Part shown: piece by piece, positions 17,328 to 25,782 of the stretch
Layout: each line of letters starts with the position of its first letter
Numbering within the stretch: the stretch's first letter is position 1
Source of the DNA: JANQRZ01 sp965215165
GTDB taxonomy: Bacteria > Bacteroidota > Rhodothermia > Rhodothermales > JANQRZ01
NCBI GenBank assembly: GCA_965215165.1
Contig: CBDCCX010000006.1
Coordinates: forward strand, 2,852,001-2,916,000
Reading direction: 5' to 3'
Length of the DNA stretch: 64,000 nt
Notes under the pieces: generated by a model
Databases searched by the model: none
Told to the model about the DNA's origin: nothing
What the model saw: the letters and a program-made list of their open reading frames with translations, nothing else
Position numbers and translations under genes: made by a program

Positions 17328-17369
17328 AGGCGGGGTTTCGAGGGTTACGAGAAACGCCCCGGCCAGAGG

Positions 17370-17975
17370 TCAGGACGGGTCGTCGTCGCCGGCCAGGCTC
17401 TCGTCGGCGAGCGTACGGTAGAGCCAGGCGCGGGCCGTGCGCCACCGGCGCTTGACCGTCGACTCCGACAGCCCGAGGGCTGCGGCGGTCTCCTCGACGC
17501 TCATCCCGGCGAAGAACCGGCACTCGACGATGCGCGCCGCCTCCTCGCTCATCACGCTGAGCCGGGCCAGCGCACCCTCGAGCGCGAACAGCCGGCTCGT
17601 CGGCTCGTCGGTGCCCAGGCCGGGGCCGTCCTCGAGCAGGGTCACCCGGTCGCGGCCACCGCCGCGCTTCTGCGCGCGCTGCGCCTTCGCGTAGTCGAGC
17701 AGCACCTGGCGCATGGCGCGGGCCGAGACGGCCAGCAGGTGCGCCCGGCTCTCGAAGGCCACGTCCGCGCCGCCGACGAGCTTGGCGTAGGCCTCGTGGA
17801 CGAGGGCCGTGGTGTTAAGCGTGCGGGCGCTCGCCCAGCCGGCGCGCTGGCGGTGGGCTTGGCGGCGTAGCTCGTCGTAGACGAGGTCGAAGAGCTGGCC
17901 GAAGGCTGCCTCTTCAGGAGCCTCGGTGCCGAGCGCGTGAAGCAGGCGCGTGACCTCGCCAGGGGAAGAGGACAT
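17370..17975 (-). CDS. ECF-family RNA polymerase sigma factor
   Basis: 201 residues. The sigma-2 region (~20-100) contains FGQLFDLVYDELRRQAHRQ and the promoter-melting stretch around HLLAVSARAMRQVLLDYAKA. Sigma-4 (~135-190) contains ARIVECRFFAGMSVEETAAALGLSE and ST VKRRW. It matches the ECF sigma subgroup that pairs with Ser/Thr kinases. The kinase gene follows 42 bp downstream, so the kinase probably controls or senses for this factor. No anti-sigma gene is adjacent. A TATGTT box lies 27 nt upstream of its ATG. Confidence 0.92.
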   Translation of the reverse strand: MSSSPGEVTRLLHALGTEAPEEAAFGQLFDLVYDELRRQAHRQRAGWASARTLNTTALVHEAYAKLVGGADVAFESRAHLLAVSARAMRQVLLDYAKAQRAQKRGGGRDRVTLLEDGPGLGTDEPTSRLFALEGALARLSVMSEEAARIVECRFFAGMSVEETAAALGLSESTVKRRWRTARAWLYRTLADESLAGDDDPS

Positions 17976-18002
17976 GGCAACGGGGAGTGAGCCGTAACGC
18001 TA

Positions 18003-18008
18003 AACATA
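18003..18008 (-). promoter_or_regulatory. Candidate -7 box of the ECF/kinase operon
   Basis: TATGTTTAG on the minus strand (box 18008-18003), 27 nt before the ATG at 17975, in a locally A/T-rich patch. It fits TAnnTTTG well. Confidence 0.45.
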
Positions 18009-18112
18009 AAACCCCGAGGGCATCGGCATCACCGAAAAATGCAGCGCCGTGCCGTCGCCGTGTCGCCCGGTGGCACGAGACGTGCGAAGGCGATTTCCCT
18101 GCTGCCTCCTCG

Positions 18113-18118
18113 TAGCTT
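18113..18118 (+). promoter_or_regulatory. Candidate -7 box before the lipoprotein gene
   Basis: TAGCTT, 18 nt upstream of the ATG at 18137. Confidence 0.35.
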
Positions 18119-18136
18119 GTCGCCGCCCAGAGATCC

Positions 18137-18946
18137 ATGAACCGCCTCCTCTCCCTCAGCCTGCTGGCGCTCGCCCTCGCCGGCTGCGACGCCGCCGACC
18201 TCGACGGCCCCGCGACGGTGACCGGCACCGTCCTCGATTCGCAGCGCGGCGAGCCGCTCGCGGGCGCGACGGTCACCTTCGCCCGTGGCCAAGCCGAGCG
18301 CTCGGCCGTCACCGACGCGGCTGGCACCTTCCGCTTCGACGGCCTCGCCGGCGGGGCCTTCACCGTCACGGTCCGCGCCGAGGGCTACCTCGCCGTCACG
18401 CTCGAGGGCGTCGAGGTCACGGCCGGCGGCCTCAGCACGTTCACCCCGTTCGTCGCCGTCGCGGTCCCGCCGGCCGGAGCCTACCGGATCCTCCTCTCGT
18501 GGGGCGCGGCCCCGCTCGACCTCGACGCACACCTCACGGGGCCGGACCGAAACAGCGGCCGGTTCCACGTCTACTTCGGCAACCGGGCGTTCGGCAGCGC
18601 GGCCAGCCTCGACCTCGACGCCACGGGGGGCTTCGGCCCCGAGACGGTAACGCTCTTTCCCGGCGCGGACGGGAGCCACCGCTACTCGGTCTATAACTAT
18701 TCCGACCCCTCGCCCGGCGGGGCGGAGGGCATCGCGGGCGAGGGGGGCGTCCCGGCCCGCGTCCAGGTCTACACTGACGCCGGCCTCGTCCGTGAGTACC
18801 GCGCACCAGCCGCCGCGCCGGGCAACACCTGGCGCGTCTTCGAGCTGAACGTCAGCGGCGGCACCGCCACGTTCACCGACCTCAACCAGTACGTCGACGC
18901 CAACGGCTCCGGCGACCTGGGCGTTTTTCGGACGGGGCGCAAGTAG
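18137..18946 (+). CDS. Lipoprotein with carboxypeptidase-regulatory-like and DUF2135-like domains
   Basis: 269 residues. A lipobox is visible (LLALALAGCDAAD, Cys17). Residues ~25-110 form a carboxypeptidase regulatory-like beta-sandwich (VTGTVLDSQRGEPLAGATV, GTFRFDGLAGG). Residues ~115-265 resemble DUF2135/YfaP proteins (ILLSWGAAPLDLDAHLTGP, YSVYNYSD, ARVQVY), a secreted beta-rich domain of unknown role. It is probably anchored in the periplasm or outer membrane. It is a single gene divergent from the ECF operon and separated from smc by 94 bp. Confidence 0.8.
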   Translation: MNRLLSLSLLALALAGCDAADLDGPATVTGTVLDSQRGEPLAGATVTFARGQAERSAVTDAAGTFRFDGLAGGAFTVTVRAEGYLAVTLEGVEVTAGGLSTFTPFVAVAVPPAGAYRILLSWGAAPLDLDAHLTGPDRNSGRFHVYFGNRAFGSAASLDLDATGGFGPETVTLFPGADGSHRYSVYNYSDPSPGGAEGIAGEGGVPARVQVYTDAGLVREYRAPAAAPGNTWRVFELNVSGGTATFTDLNQYVDANGSGDLGVFRTGRK

Positions 18947-19010
18947 ACACCGGCGGTCTCGGGAGCGTCCCGCGCCCTCGCCCGGCTCCGGGCGGGCGGG
19001 GGCGCAGTGC

Positions 19011-19016
19011 TATCTT
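19011..19016 (+). promoter_or_regulatory. Candidate -7 box of smc
   Basis: TATCTT (followed by ACGG), 24 nt before the SMC ATG. Nearly the same word, TATCTTTCCG, precedes the carboxylase gene at 25754. Confidence 0.45.
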
Positions 19017-19040
19017 ACGGCCCCCACGCGCCCGCCCGCC

Positions 19041-22000
19041 ATGTACCTCAGCAGCATCGCGCTCCACGGCTTCAAGAGCTTCGCCGACAAGACCTCGGTC
19101 CACTTCGATCCCGGCGTGACCGCCATCGTTGGGCCGAATGGCTGCGGCAAGTCCAACATCATCGACGCCGTGCGGTGGGTCCTTGGCGAGCAGCGCGCCC
19201 GGCTGCTGCGCTCGGACAAGATGGAGAGCGTGATCTTCAACGGCACCGCCACGCGCCGCGCCCTCGGCCTCGCCGAGGTCTCGCTCTCGATCCAGAACAC
19301 CCGCAACGTCCTCCCGACCGAGTACACCGACGTCACGATCACTCGCCGGCTCTACCGGTCCGGCGAGTCGGAGTACCTCCTCAACGGCACCGTCTGCCGG
19401 CTCAAGGACATCCTCGACCTGTTCATGGACACCGGCATGGGCGCGGGCGCGTACTCGGTGATCGAGCTCAAGATGATCGAGGACATCCTGAGCGAGAACG
19501 CCGCCGACCGCCGCCGCCTCTTCGAGGAGGCCGCCGGCATCACCAAGTACAAGCTCCGCCGCGGCCAGGCCCTCCGCCGCCTCGACACCACGCAGGCCGA
19601 CCTGACGCGCCTCGCCGACCTCACCGACGAGATCGAGAAGAACGTCCGCAGCCTCAGCCGCCAGGCGGGCAAGGCCGAGCGCCACGCCCGCGCCCAGGCC
19701 CGCCTCCGCGCGCTCGAGCTCCGCCTCGCCGCCGCCGACTTCACCCGGCTCGACGCTGAGCGCCGCGCGCTCGACGCGGCGGCCGACACGCTCGGCGACC
19801 AGGTGGCGGAGCGGACCGCGCAGCTCCAGACGCGCGAGGCCGAGGCGGAGGCCCTGCGCGCCGCGCTCCTCGACCGCGAGCGCGACCTCGCCGCCCGCCA
19901 GCAGGCGCTCAACGCCCACACCGAGCTGATCCGCGCCGCCGAGGCCGAGGTCCGCCTCGCCGAGGAGCGCCGCGCCGCGGCCGAGGCCGCGCTCGACCGG
20001 CTCGGGCGGGAGCGCGACGCCGACGCCACCCGCGCCGACACGCTTCGCGCCGACGCCGAGGCGCTTGCCGAGCAGACGGTCGCGGCCGAGGCGGCCCGTG
20101 CCGACGCCGAGGCGCACCTCGCCGTCCGCACCACCGAGCGCGATGCCGCCGAGACCGAAGCGGCGGCCGCTCGTGCGCGCCTCGCTCAAGCCCAGGCCAC
20201 CGCCCGCCGCGCCGCCGACACCCTCGCCGGTGCCCGCGCCGACCTCGACACGCAGCGCCAGCGCCGCATCCTCCTCGCCGCCGAGGCCGAGCGCGTCGAG
20301 GCCGAGACGGACCGGGCCGACCAGGCGCTCGCCGACGTGCACGCCCGGACCGAGGCCGCCGCCGAAGCCCTCGGTCGCGCCCGCGCCGCCCGCGCCGCGG
20401 CCGAGGCTACCGTCGCCGAGGCCGAGGCCGAGTGCGCCGCCCTCGACGTCCGCCTCGAGGCTCACGCCGAGTCGCTCCGTGCCGCGCGCGGCCGTCACGA
20501 CGCCGCTGCCGCCGAGGCTGGCATCCTCCAGAGCCTGGTCGACAGCCCCGGCGTCTCCGATGCCGTCCAGACTCTCCTCGCCGAGGGCCTCTCCAGCCAC
20601 ACCGTCGCCGATCTCCTGGCCTGCGACCCCGACCTCGTGCCGGCGGTCGACGCGGCGCTCGGGCCACTCGCCGACGCGCTCGTGGTGGAGACCGAGGCTG
20701 AGGCGCAGGCCGGAATCGCCCGGCTCCGCGCTGCGGACGCCGGCCGCGCCACCTTTCTCGTCCTCGACCGGTTTCCCGAACGCCCGGCGGTGCTCTCGCA
20801 GACTCCGCCCGGCACCACCCCGCTCGCCGCTGCGGTCCGCACCGACCGAGCGGTGCTGCCCCGGCGGCTGTTCCAAAACTATTTCCTCGTCGGCTCGCTC
20901 GCCGAGGCCGAGGCGCTGCACGCGCAGTATCCCGTCGCCCGCTTCGTCACGCCCGGCGGCGAATGGGCGGGCGGCGGCCTCCTCCACGCAGGCGGCGCGG
21001 CGACCTCAGCCTCGGCCGCGCGGATCGGCCGCCGCGAGCAGCTCGACGCGGCCCGGACCGAGGCGAACACCGCCGCCGCCGAGAGTGCGGAGATTGAGGC
21101 CGCCGCCGAGCGGCTCCGGGCCGAGCGCGCCGCCCTCGCTCTCGAGGCCAAGCGCGGCGCGGCCCGCGAGGCCGAGCGCGCCGAGGACGCCGCTGCGCGC
21201 GACGCCGGCCAGGTCGCCTACGAGGCCGAGATGCAGACTCGTCGCCGGTTCGACCTCGCCAAACGCCGAGGGGATCTCCAAACCCAACTCGACGCCGCCG
21301 AGACGACCAATACGCTCGACGCGTCCCTCGCATCGGCCGCCGCAGCGCAGGAGGTGGCGGCCCAGGACCGCGACGCCGCCGAGACCGCCTACGCCGCTGC
21401 CGAGGCCGCGAGCCGCGACGCGCTCGGGCAGTTCAGCGACGCCAACCTCGTCGCCGTCCAGGCCCGGTCCCGCGTCGAGAGTCTGGAGCGCGACCGCGAG
21501 CGCACCGCCCGCGCCCTCGCCGACCTCGCGGTGCGGCACGACGAGCGCCACGCCGAGGCCGAACGCCTCCAGCAAAGCCGCGACCAAGCCGCCGGCCGCA
21601 TCGCCACCCAGTCCGCCCAGGCCCGCCTCCTCCGCGACGCGAAAGCCGACCTCGACGCCGCCGTGAAGTCCGCCGAAACCGAGGTCTCCGACTCGCGCTC
21701 GGCGATCTCCGACCTCGACGTGCTGCTGCGCGAGGTCCGACGCCTGCGCGAAGAGGCCCAGGCCGCCCAGTCCGGCGGCGAGGTCCGCCGCACCGAGATC
21801 GGCACCCGCCTCGAGGCGCTCACCGAGCGCGTGTGGGAGGAGTACGGCGTGGCCCCCGAGGAGATCGAGGTGGAACACGGCGACGGGGACGCCGAGCCGG
21901 ACGAGGCGCGGCGCGAGATCGCCGGCTTGCGCGAGACGCTCCGCTCCCTCGGGGCCGTCAACGCGCTCGCGCTCGAGTCCTACGAGGAGGAGAAGGAGCG

Positions 22001-22562
22001 CCTCACCTTTCTGCGCGGCCAGCAGCAGGACCTCGAGCACGCCGAAGCCTCGCTCCGCTCGACGATCCGCGAGATCAACACGACCGCCTCGGCCTGGTTC
22101 GACGAGACCTTCTCCGCCGTCCGCCGCGAGTTCCAGCGCCTCTTCCAAGACCTCTTCGGCGAGAGCGCCTCCGCCGACATCGTCCTGGCCGGGGACGACC
22201 CGCTCGAGGATTCCATCGAGATCCGCGCCCGGCCGAAGGGCAAGAAGCCGAGTGGGATCGCCCAGCTCTCCGGGGGCGAGAAGACGCTGACGGCCATCGC
22301 GCTGCTCTTCGCCATCTACCTCGTCAAGCCGAGCCCGTTCTGCATCCTCGACGAGGTCGATGCCCCGCTTGACGACGCCAACGTCGAGCGGTTCATGCGC
22401 CTGATCCGCGCCTTCTCCGAGTCGACGCAGTTCATCCTGGTGACCCACAACAAGCTCACGATGGAGGCCGCCGACCGGATGTACGGCGTGACCATGCAGG
22501 AGGAGGGCGTCAGCAAGCTCGTCGGCGTCCAGTTCGACGAGGTCCTACCCGAGGCAGCGTAA
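19041..22562 (+). CDS. smc: Chromosome segregation ATPase SMC
   Basis: 1173 residues, normal family length. The N-terminal ATPase half has Walker A GPNGCGKSNIID (~32-43). Long Ala/Glu/Arg-rich coiled coils follow (~165-500 and ~680-1000). The hinge is near 510-660 (GVSDAVQTLLAEGLSSHTVADLL, TLFLVLDRFP-like region). The C-terminal half has the ABC signature LSGGEKTLTAIALLFAIYL and Walker B FCILDEVDAPLDDANVERF. SMC dimers with ScpA/ScpB compact and separate daughter chromosomes; scpAB are not in this window. The coiled coils are unusually rich in Ala, as expected at this G+C. Confidence 0.97.
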   Translation: MYLSSIALHGFKSFADKTSVHFDPGVTAIVGPNGCGKSNIIDAVRWVLGEQRARLLRSDKMESVIFNGTATRRALGLAEVSLSIQNTRNVLPTEYTDVTITRRLYRSGESEYLLNGTVCRLKDILDLFMDTGMGAGAYSVIELKMIEDILSENAADRRRLFEEAAGITKYKLRRGQALRRLDTTQADLTRLADLTDEIEKNVRSLSRQAGKAERHARAQARLRALELRLAAADFTRLDAERRALDAAADTLGDQVAERTAQLQTREAEAEALRAALLDRERDLAARQQALNAHTELIRAAEAEVRLAEERRAAAEAALDRLGRERDADATRADTLRADAEALAEQTVAAEAARADAEAHLAVRTTERDAAETEAAAARARLAQAQATARRAADTLAGARADLDTQRQRRILLAAEAERVEAETDRADQALADVHARTEAAAEALGRARAARAAAEATVAEAEAECAALDVRLEAHAESLRAARGRHDAAAAEAGILQSLVDSPGVSDAVQTLLAEGLSSHTVADLLACDPDLVPAVDAALGPLADALVVETEAEAQAGIARLRAADAGRATFLVLDRFPERPAVLSQTPPGTTPLAAAVRTDRAVLPRRLFQNYFLVGSLAEAEALHAQYPVARFVTPGGEWAGGGLLHAGGAATSASAARIGRREQLDAARTEANTAAAESAEIEAAAERLRAERAALALEAKRGAAREAERAEDAAARDAGQVAYEAEMQTRRRFDLAKRRGDLQTQLDAAETTNTLDASLASAAAAQEVAAQDRDAAETAYAAAEAASRDALGQFSDANLVAVQARSRVESLERDRERTARALADLAVRHDERHAEAERLQQSRDQAAGRIATQSAQARLLRDAKADLDAAVKSAETEVSDSRSAISDLDVLLREVRRLREEAQAAQSGGEVRRTEIGTRLEALTERVWEEYGVAPEEIEVEHGDGDAEPDEARREIAGLRETLRSLGAVNALALESYEEEKERLTFLRGQQQDLEHAEASLRSTIREINTTASAWFDETFSAVRREFQRLFQDLFGESASADIVLAGDDPLEDSIEIRARPKGKKPSGIAQLSGGEKTLTAIALLFAIYLVKPSPFCILDEVDAPLDDANVERFMRLIRAFSESTQFILVTHNKLTMEAADRMYGVTMQEEGVSKLVGVQFDEVLPEAA

Positions 22563-22597
22563 GACTCAGCACAGCCCCAGTCGGTTGTACAGGTATC

Positions 22598-23020
22598 ATG
22601 GCTGATTCTTCCCTTCACGCAGTCATCACGGCAGATGGGGTGGATTCCACCACAGGTAGTGCTCCGGAGGATCGGGAGTTCTTCTCCGATGCGCTGCGCG
22701 AGGCGTATGGGAAGTTGCAAGAGCGCTTGCCCGACGCGCTCCCATACCCTATCTCCGTCTTCAGCGGCGACTCGTGGCAGTGCTACGTCGAAGACCCGAA
22801 AGCAACCCTTCGCATGGGTCTCTATTTACGGGCGTGGGCACGGTCTGCTTACGAGGTGGATACAAGATTTGCGCTCGCGGTTGACAGAGTGGACTTCGTC
22901 AACGAGCGCAATGTATCGGCAAGTGATGGGAATGCTTTCCGCACCTCGGATTTCATGATCAGAGACATGCCGAGACAAGAACGTCTGGATATCTGGGCAT
23001 TTGCTGGTGCAGAGGCTTAG
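22598..23020 (+). pseudogene. Truncated SatD-like protein gene
   Basis: 140 residues that resemble the N-terminal two thirds of SatD-type proteins: ITADGVDST at the start, then YPISVFSGDSWQ (family pattern YP..VFRGDSFQ), KATLRMGLYLRAWARS, DTRFALAVDRVDFV and NAFRTSDFM. In intact relatives a helix-turn-helix segment follows; here the frame stops at DIWAFAGAEA. The expected C-terminal end (QRLSVPPAWRRFLEIY) appears at once in another frame downstream, so an out-of-frame deletion has removed the segment in between. G+C is well below the neighbours. SatD-like genes are commonly followed by a DUF3307 membrane gene, and the relic of one is next door. Confidence 0.6.
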
Positions 23021-23264
23021 TGTTCCTCCGGCATGGAGACGGTTCTTGGAGATCTACTCCACACATCTGGACGTGCTGTTGCGCGACTTACAGACCGGAT
23101 TGCTCGTGGCGGCAAAGTCGGTCTTCCGCTTCGGCGATCTGACGGACGGCACCAACCGGAAGAACGCCGAGTACCATCTCATCGGCACGCTGATGAGCTT
23201 CGCCTATGCCCTCACGGTTTCGTACGGCACCCGCTTCGTCTATCTCTTCCTCTTGAGTAGCTGA
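23001..23264 (+). pseudogene. Fused relic: SatD C-terminus joined to DUF3307-like C-terminus
   Basis: An 87-codon frame opening at a TTG inside the previous gene. Its first third (QRLSVPPAWRRFLEIYSTHL) looks like the end of a SatD-like protein. From ~residue 34 it looks like the end of a DUF3307 membrane protein: GLLVAAKSVFRFGDLTDG, NRKNAEYHLIGTLMSFA, then a hydrophobic tail. No initiation signal is visible and the N-terminal membrane helices of DUF3307 are missing. Together with the upstream gene it reads as a two-gene cassette eroded by two deletions. Confidence 0.55.
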
Positions 23265-23270
23265 CCCTTC

Positions 23271-23657
23271 ATGCCCCGTCCCCCGCGTCCGCCCGCTGCC
23301 GACTACCACACCTTCGAGGCCGACGGCTACACCGTTCTCGTCGGCCAGAGCGCGCGCGACAACGACCGGCTCAGCTTCAACGTGGCGGACCCGCAGGACC
23401 TGTGGCTCCACGTCGCCGGGACGCCCGGCAGCCACGTCGTCGTCCGCAACCCGGACAAGGGCGAGGTGCCGCGCGCGGTCGTAAAGCGGGCGGCGGAGCT
23501 GGCCGCGTTCCACTCGAAGGCGCGGGCAGCGGGCGGTAAGGTGAGCGTCCACGTCTGCCGCGCCTGCGACCTGCGGAAGCCGCGCGGCGCGAAGCCCGGC
23601 ACCGTCGAGCTGCGGCGCTACGACGAGGTGAAGGTCTACGTCCCCGACGCCGTCTAG
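23271..23657 (+). CDS. Stand-alone NFACT-R (DUF814) domain protein
   Basis: 128 residues consisting of little more than the NFACT-R RNA-binding domain: YTVLVGQSARDNDRLSFNV, then DLWLHVAGTPGSHVVV (family core D.W.H....PGSHV), then AAFHSKARAAGGKV and DLRKPRGAKPGTVEL. In RqcH/NEMF this domain sits at the C-terminus and acts in ribosome-associated quality control; the NFACT-N and HhH parts are absent here. Short stand-alone versions are found in many bacteria. It is probably cytoplasmic and RNA-binding; the role is unproven. It ends 3 bp before the HD gene, so the two are likely co-transcribed. Confidence 0.85.
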   Translation: MPRPPRPPAADYHTFEADGYTVLVGQSARDNDRLSFNVADPQDLWLHVAGTPGSHVVVRNPDKGEVPRAVVKRAAELAAFHSKARAAGGKVSVHVCRACDLRKPRGAKPGTVELRRYDEVKVYVPDAV

Positions 23658-23660
23658 CCG

Positions 23661-24314
23661 ATGCCGCCCGTCGACCAACGCCGGTGGGAGCCGCGCTACA
23701 AGCGGTTCCTCGCCGGCCAACCCGCCGATGCCGCGCACGACCTCGGCCACGTCCGGCGCGTCGTGACCGCAGCGAAGGCTCTCGCGCCGGCCGAGGCAGC
23801 CGACCTCGCCGTCGTCGTCCCGGCGGCGTGGCTGCACGACTGCGTGATTCTGCCGAAGGACCACCCCGACCGGCACGGGGCGTCGGCGCTCGCGGCGGAG
23901 CGGGCAGGCGCGTTCCTGCGCGAGGCCGGTTACCCGGAAGATCTCATCCCGGCCGTCGAGCACGCGGTCGAGGCCCACAGCTTCTCGGCGGGCGTCGAGC
24001 CTCGCACCGTCGAGGCGGGTGTGGTCCAGGACGCCGACCGTCTCGACGCGCTCGGGGCCATCGGGATCGCGCGCGCGTTTGCGGTCGGCGGCGCGCTTGG
24101 GGCGGCGCTCTACGAGCACACCGACCCGTTTGCCGGGGCACGGGCGCTCGACGACCGACGCTACGCGGTGGATCATTTCTATACCAAGCTGCTCGGCCTC
24201 GCAGACACAATGCGGACCGCCGCCGGCCGCGCCGAGGCCGAACGGCGGACGGCGTTCCTCCACGCCTTCCTCGACCAGCTCCGGACGGAGATCGACGGAC
24301 CGGCGGCCGGGTAG
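23661..24314 (+). CDS. HD-domain metal-dependent phosphohydrolase
   Basis: 217 residues, YedJ/YpgQ-like. Metal ligands are visible in order: His in HDLGHVRRV (~27-35), the His-Asp pair in AAWLHDCV (~58-60), and Asp in VQDADRLDALGAIGIARAF (~129), the most diagnostic block of this subfamily. The C-terminus has DHFYTKLLGLADTM, also typical. Such enzymes hydrolyse nucleotides or phosphate esters; the true substrate is uncertain. It begins 3 bp after the NFACT-R gene. Confidence 0.9.
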   Translation: MPPVDQRRWEPRYKRFLAGQPADAAHDLGHVRRVVTAAKALAPAEAADLAVVVPAAWLHDCVILPKDHPDRHGASALAAERAGAFLREAGYPEDLIPAVEHAVEAHSFSAGVEPRTVEAGVVQDADRLDALGAIGIARAFAVGGALGAALYEHTDPFAGARALDDRRYAVDHFYTKLLGLADTMRTAAGRAEAERRTAFLHAFLDQLRTEIDGPAAG

Positions 24315-24356
24315 GTCGTCGGCACGAAACCCCCACGCGCCAGCGTTGAGGGTCCG

Positions 24357-24362
24357 TAGCTT
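24357..24362 (+). promoter_or_regulatory. Candidate -7 box before the 24386 gene
   Basis: TAGCTTCG, box ending 23 nt before the ATG at 24386. Confidence 0.35.
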
Positions 24363-24385
24363 CGACGCTCACGCAAGCCACCCCG

Positions 24386-25723
24386 ATGCCCCTCGATCTC
24401 GCCGCCGCGCTCCGCCGCCGCCTCCTCGACCAGTTCCCTGCCGACCGCGCCTACGGCCGCGCCGCCCTCCGCGCCGAGGCCATGCCACCGCTCGTCGCGG
24501 CCCTCCTCGACTGGACCCTCGACCGCTGGACCGCGCTCGAGCGGGAGCGCCTCCACTCGCCGTGGTTCGACTTCGACGCTGCCGAGGTGCAGGAGGCCGA
24601 GGCCGTCCTCTTCGAGGCCCTCGAGCGCACGGCCCGCGTGCCGGCCGAGGCGTGGGCCGACACGCTCGGCGGGGCCATCGACCTGGTCGTTCGCTTCCTG
24701 ACGACGCCGGCGCGCGCGCTCACCGACGCGCTCTTCGAGGGGTCGGCCGAGCCGCTGCCCGCCGACGCCGTGCGGATGCGCCTCGGCGGGTTCGCGGCCT
24801 ACCCGTACCTCACCCAAGCGGTCCTCGCGCATCTCCGCACGCCCGGCACCGGCCCGCTCGACCCACCGGCGCTGTTCGATCTCCTCGACCGGGCCGACCG
24901 CCGAGCGGTGCAGGACCACGGACCGGACGAGTGGCTCCGGCTGCTCCGCCCTCTCTTCCGCCTGGCGGAGCACGCTAATCTTCACGGCGTCCCCGCCGCC
25001 CTCCTCCGCGGCTTCTTCCAGGCGAAGGGCGACGTGGCCCTCGCCGAGCGGCTGCACGAGCGCGGCGACGTGGCCCTCAACGAGGCCGCGCTGCGAGAAA
25101 TGCTCAGGACAGTGGAGGAGAAGCCGCCGATGAGCAATGAGGGGGAGGAGGAAGACGAGGACTCAGGGGAGCGCGACCTCGCACGACGCGAAGAGCCTGC
25201 ACGACGTGGGGAGCCTGCACGACGCGAAGAAGACGTGCCGCTGTGGGAGCAGTTCGCGCGAGACGGCCGGGGCGATGGCAGCATCAACGCGCTCTTCGGC
25301 AGCCGACCGCCGAACGTGAACCCCCCAGTCCGACTGCCGGCTGAGGAGGAGGCCCCGCTCTGGCAGCAGCTCTCGGTTCCGCCGCCTGCTCCCGCCGCCC
25401 CGCCGCCGAGTGCTCCACCGCTCCGCCGGCCCGAGCCCGAGCCGCTCGGTGCGGAGCCCGACTCTGCCGCGTCACTCGGCACGCTCGAGGCGCACGTGTT
25501 TGGTCGCGCCGCGCCGGGTCGGCGCGACCGCTTCGTGGAGCACCTTTTCCGGGGCGACGCCAGCGCGTACGCCACCGTCCTCCAAGCCCTTGGCGACGCG
25601 GAGACCTGGACGGAGGCCTCCCAGATCATCGCCCGCGACGTGTTCCGCCCGTTCCGGGTCGACATCTACGGGGCAGACGCCGTCGCCTTCACCGACGCCG
25701 TCGAGGCCCGGTTTCGGGGCTGA
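24386..25723 (+). CDS. Unknown protein with Pro/Glu/Arg-rich linker
   Basis: 445 residues; no family recognised. The N-terminal ~240 residues are predicted alpha-helical (AALRRRLLDQFPADRAYGR, ALLDWTLDRWTALER). Residues ~245-365 are low-complexity, first acidic (EGEEEDEDSGE), then repeats ARREEP / ARRGEP / ARREED, then proline-rich. The linker carries two short echoes, VPLWEQF and APLWQQL, which look like docking motifs. A compact helical C-terminal domain follows (~370-445; FGRAAPGRRDRFVEHLF, DAETWTEASQIIARDVFRP). No signal peptide or membrane segment, so it is cytoplasmic. The shape suggests a scaffold or adaptor, but that is speculation. Confidence 0.6.
   Translation: MPLDLAAALRRRLLDQFPADRAYGRAALRAEAMPPLVAALLDWTLDRWTALERERLHSPWFDFDAAEVQEAEAVLFEALERTARVPAEAWADTLGGAIDLVVRFLTTPARALTDALFEGSAEPLPADAVRMRLGGFAAYPYLTQAVLAHLRTPGTGPLDPPALFDLLDRADRRAVQDHGPDEWLRLLRPLFRLAEHANLHGVPAALLRGFFQAKGDVALAERLHERGDVALNEAALREMLRTVEEKPPMSNEGEEEDEDSGERDLARREEPARRGEPARREEDVPLWEQFARDGRGDGSINALFGSRPPNVNPPVRLPAEEEAPLWQQLSVPPPAPAAPPPSAPPLRRPEPEPLGAEPDSAASLGTLEAHVFGRAAPGRRDRFVEHLFRGDASAYATVLQALGDAETWTEASQIIARDVFRPFRVDIYGADAVAFTDAVEARFRG
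25179..25232 (+). repeat. 18-bp tandem repeat inside the unknown gene
   Basis: Three imperfect copies beginning gcacgacg, period 18 bp, encoding ARREEP, ARRGEP and ARREED in the linker. In frame, so length changes would be tolerated. End points are approximate. Confidence 0.7.
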
Positions 25724-25753
25724 GCGGCGGCGCACGGGAACGCCCGGCCGGGC

Positions 25754-25759
25754 TATCTT
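25754..25759 (+). promoter_or_regulatory. Candidate -7 box of the carboxylase gene
   Basis: TATCTT in ggctatctttccgc, ending 23 nt before the ATG at 25783. Confidence 0.45.
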
Positions 25760-25782
25760 TCCGCTCGCCCAAGCCCCCCGCC

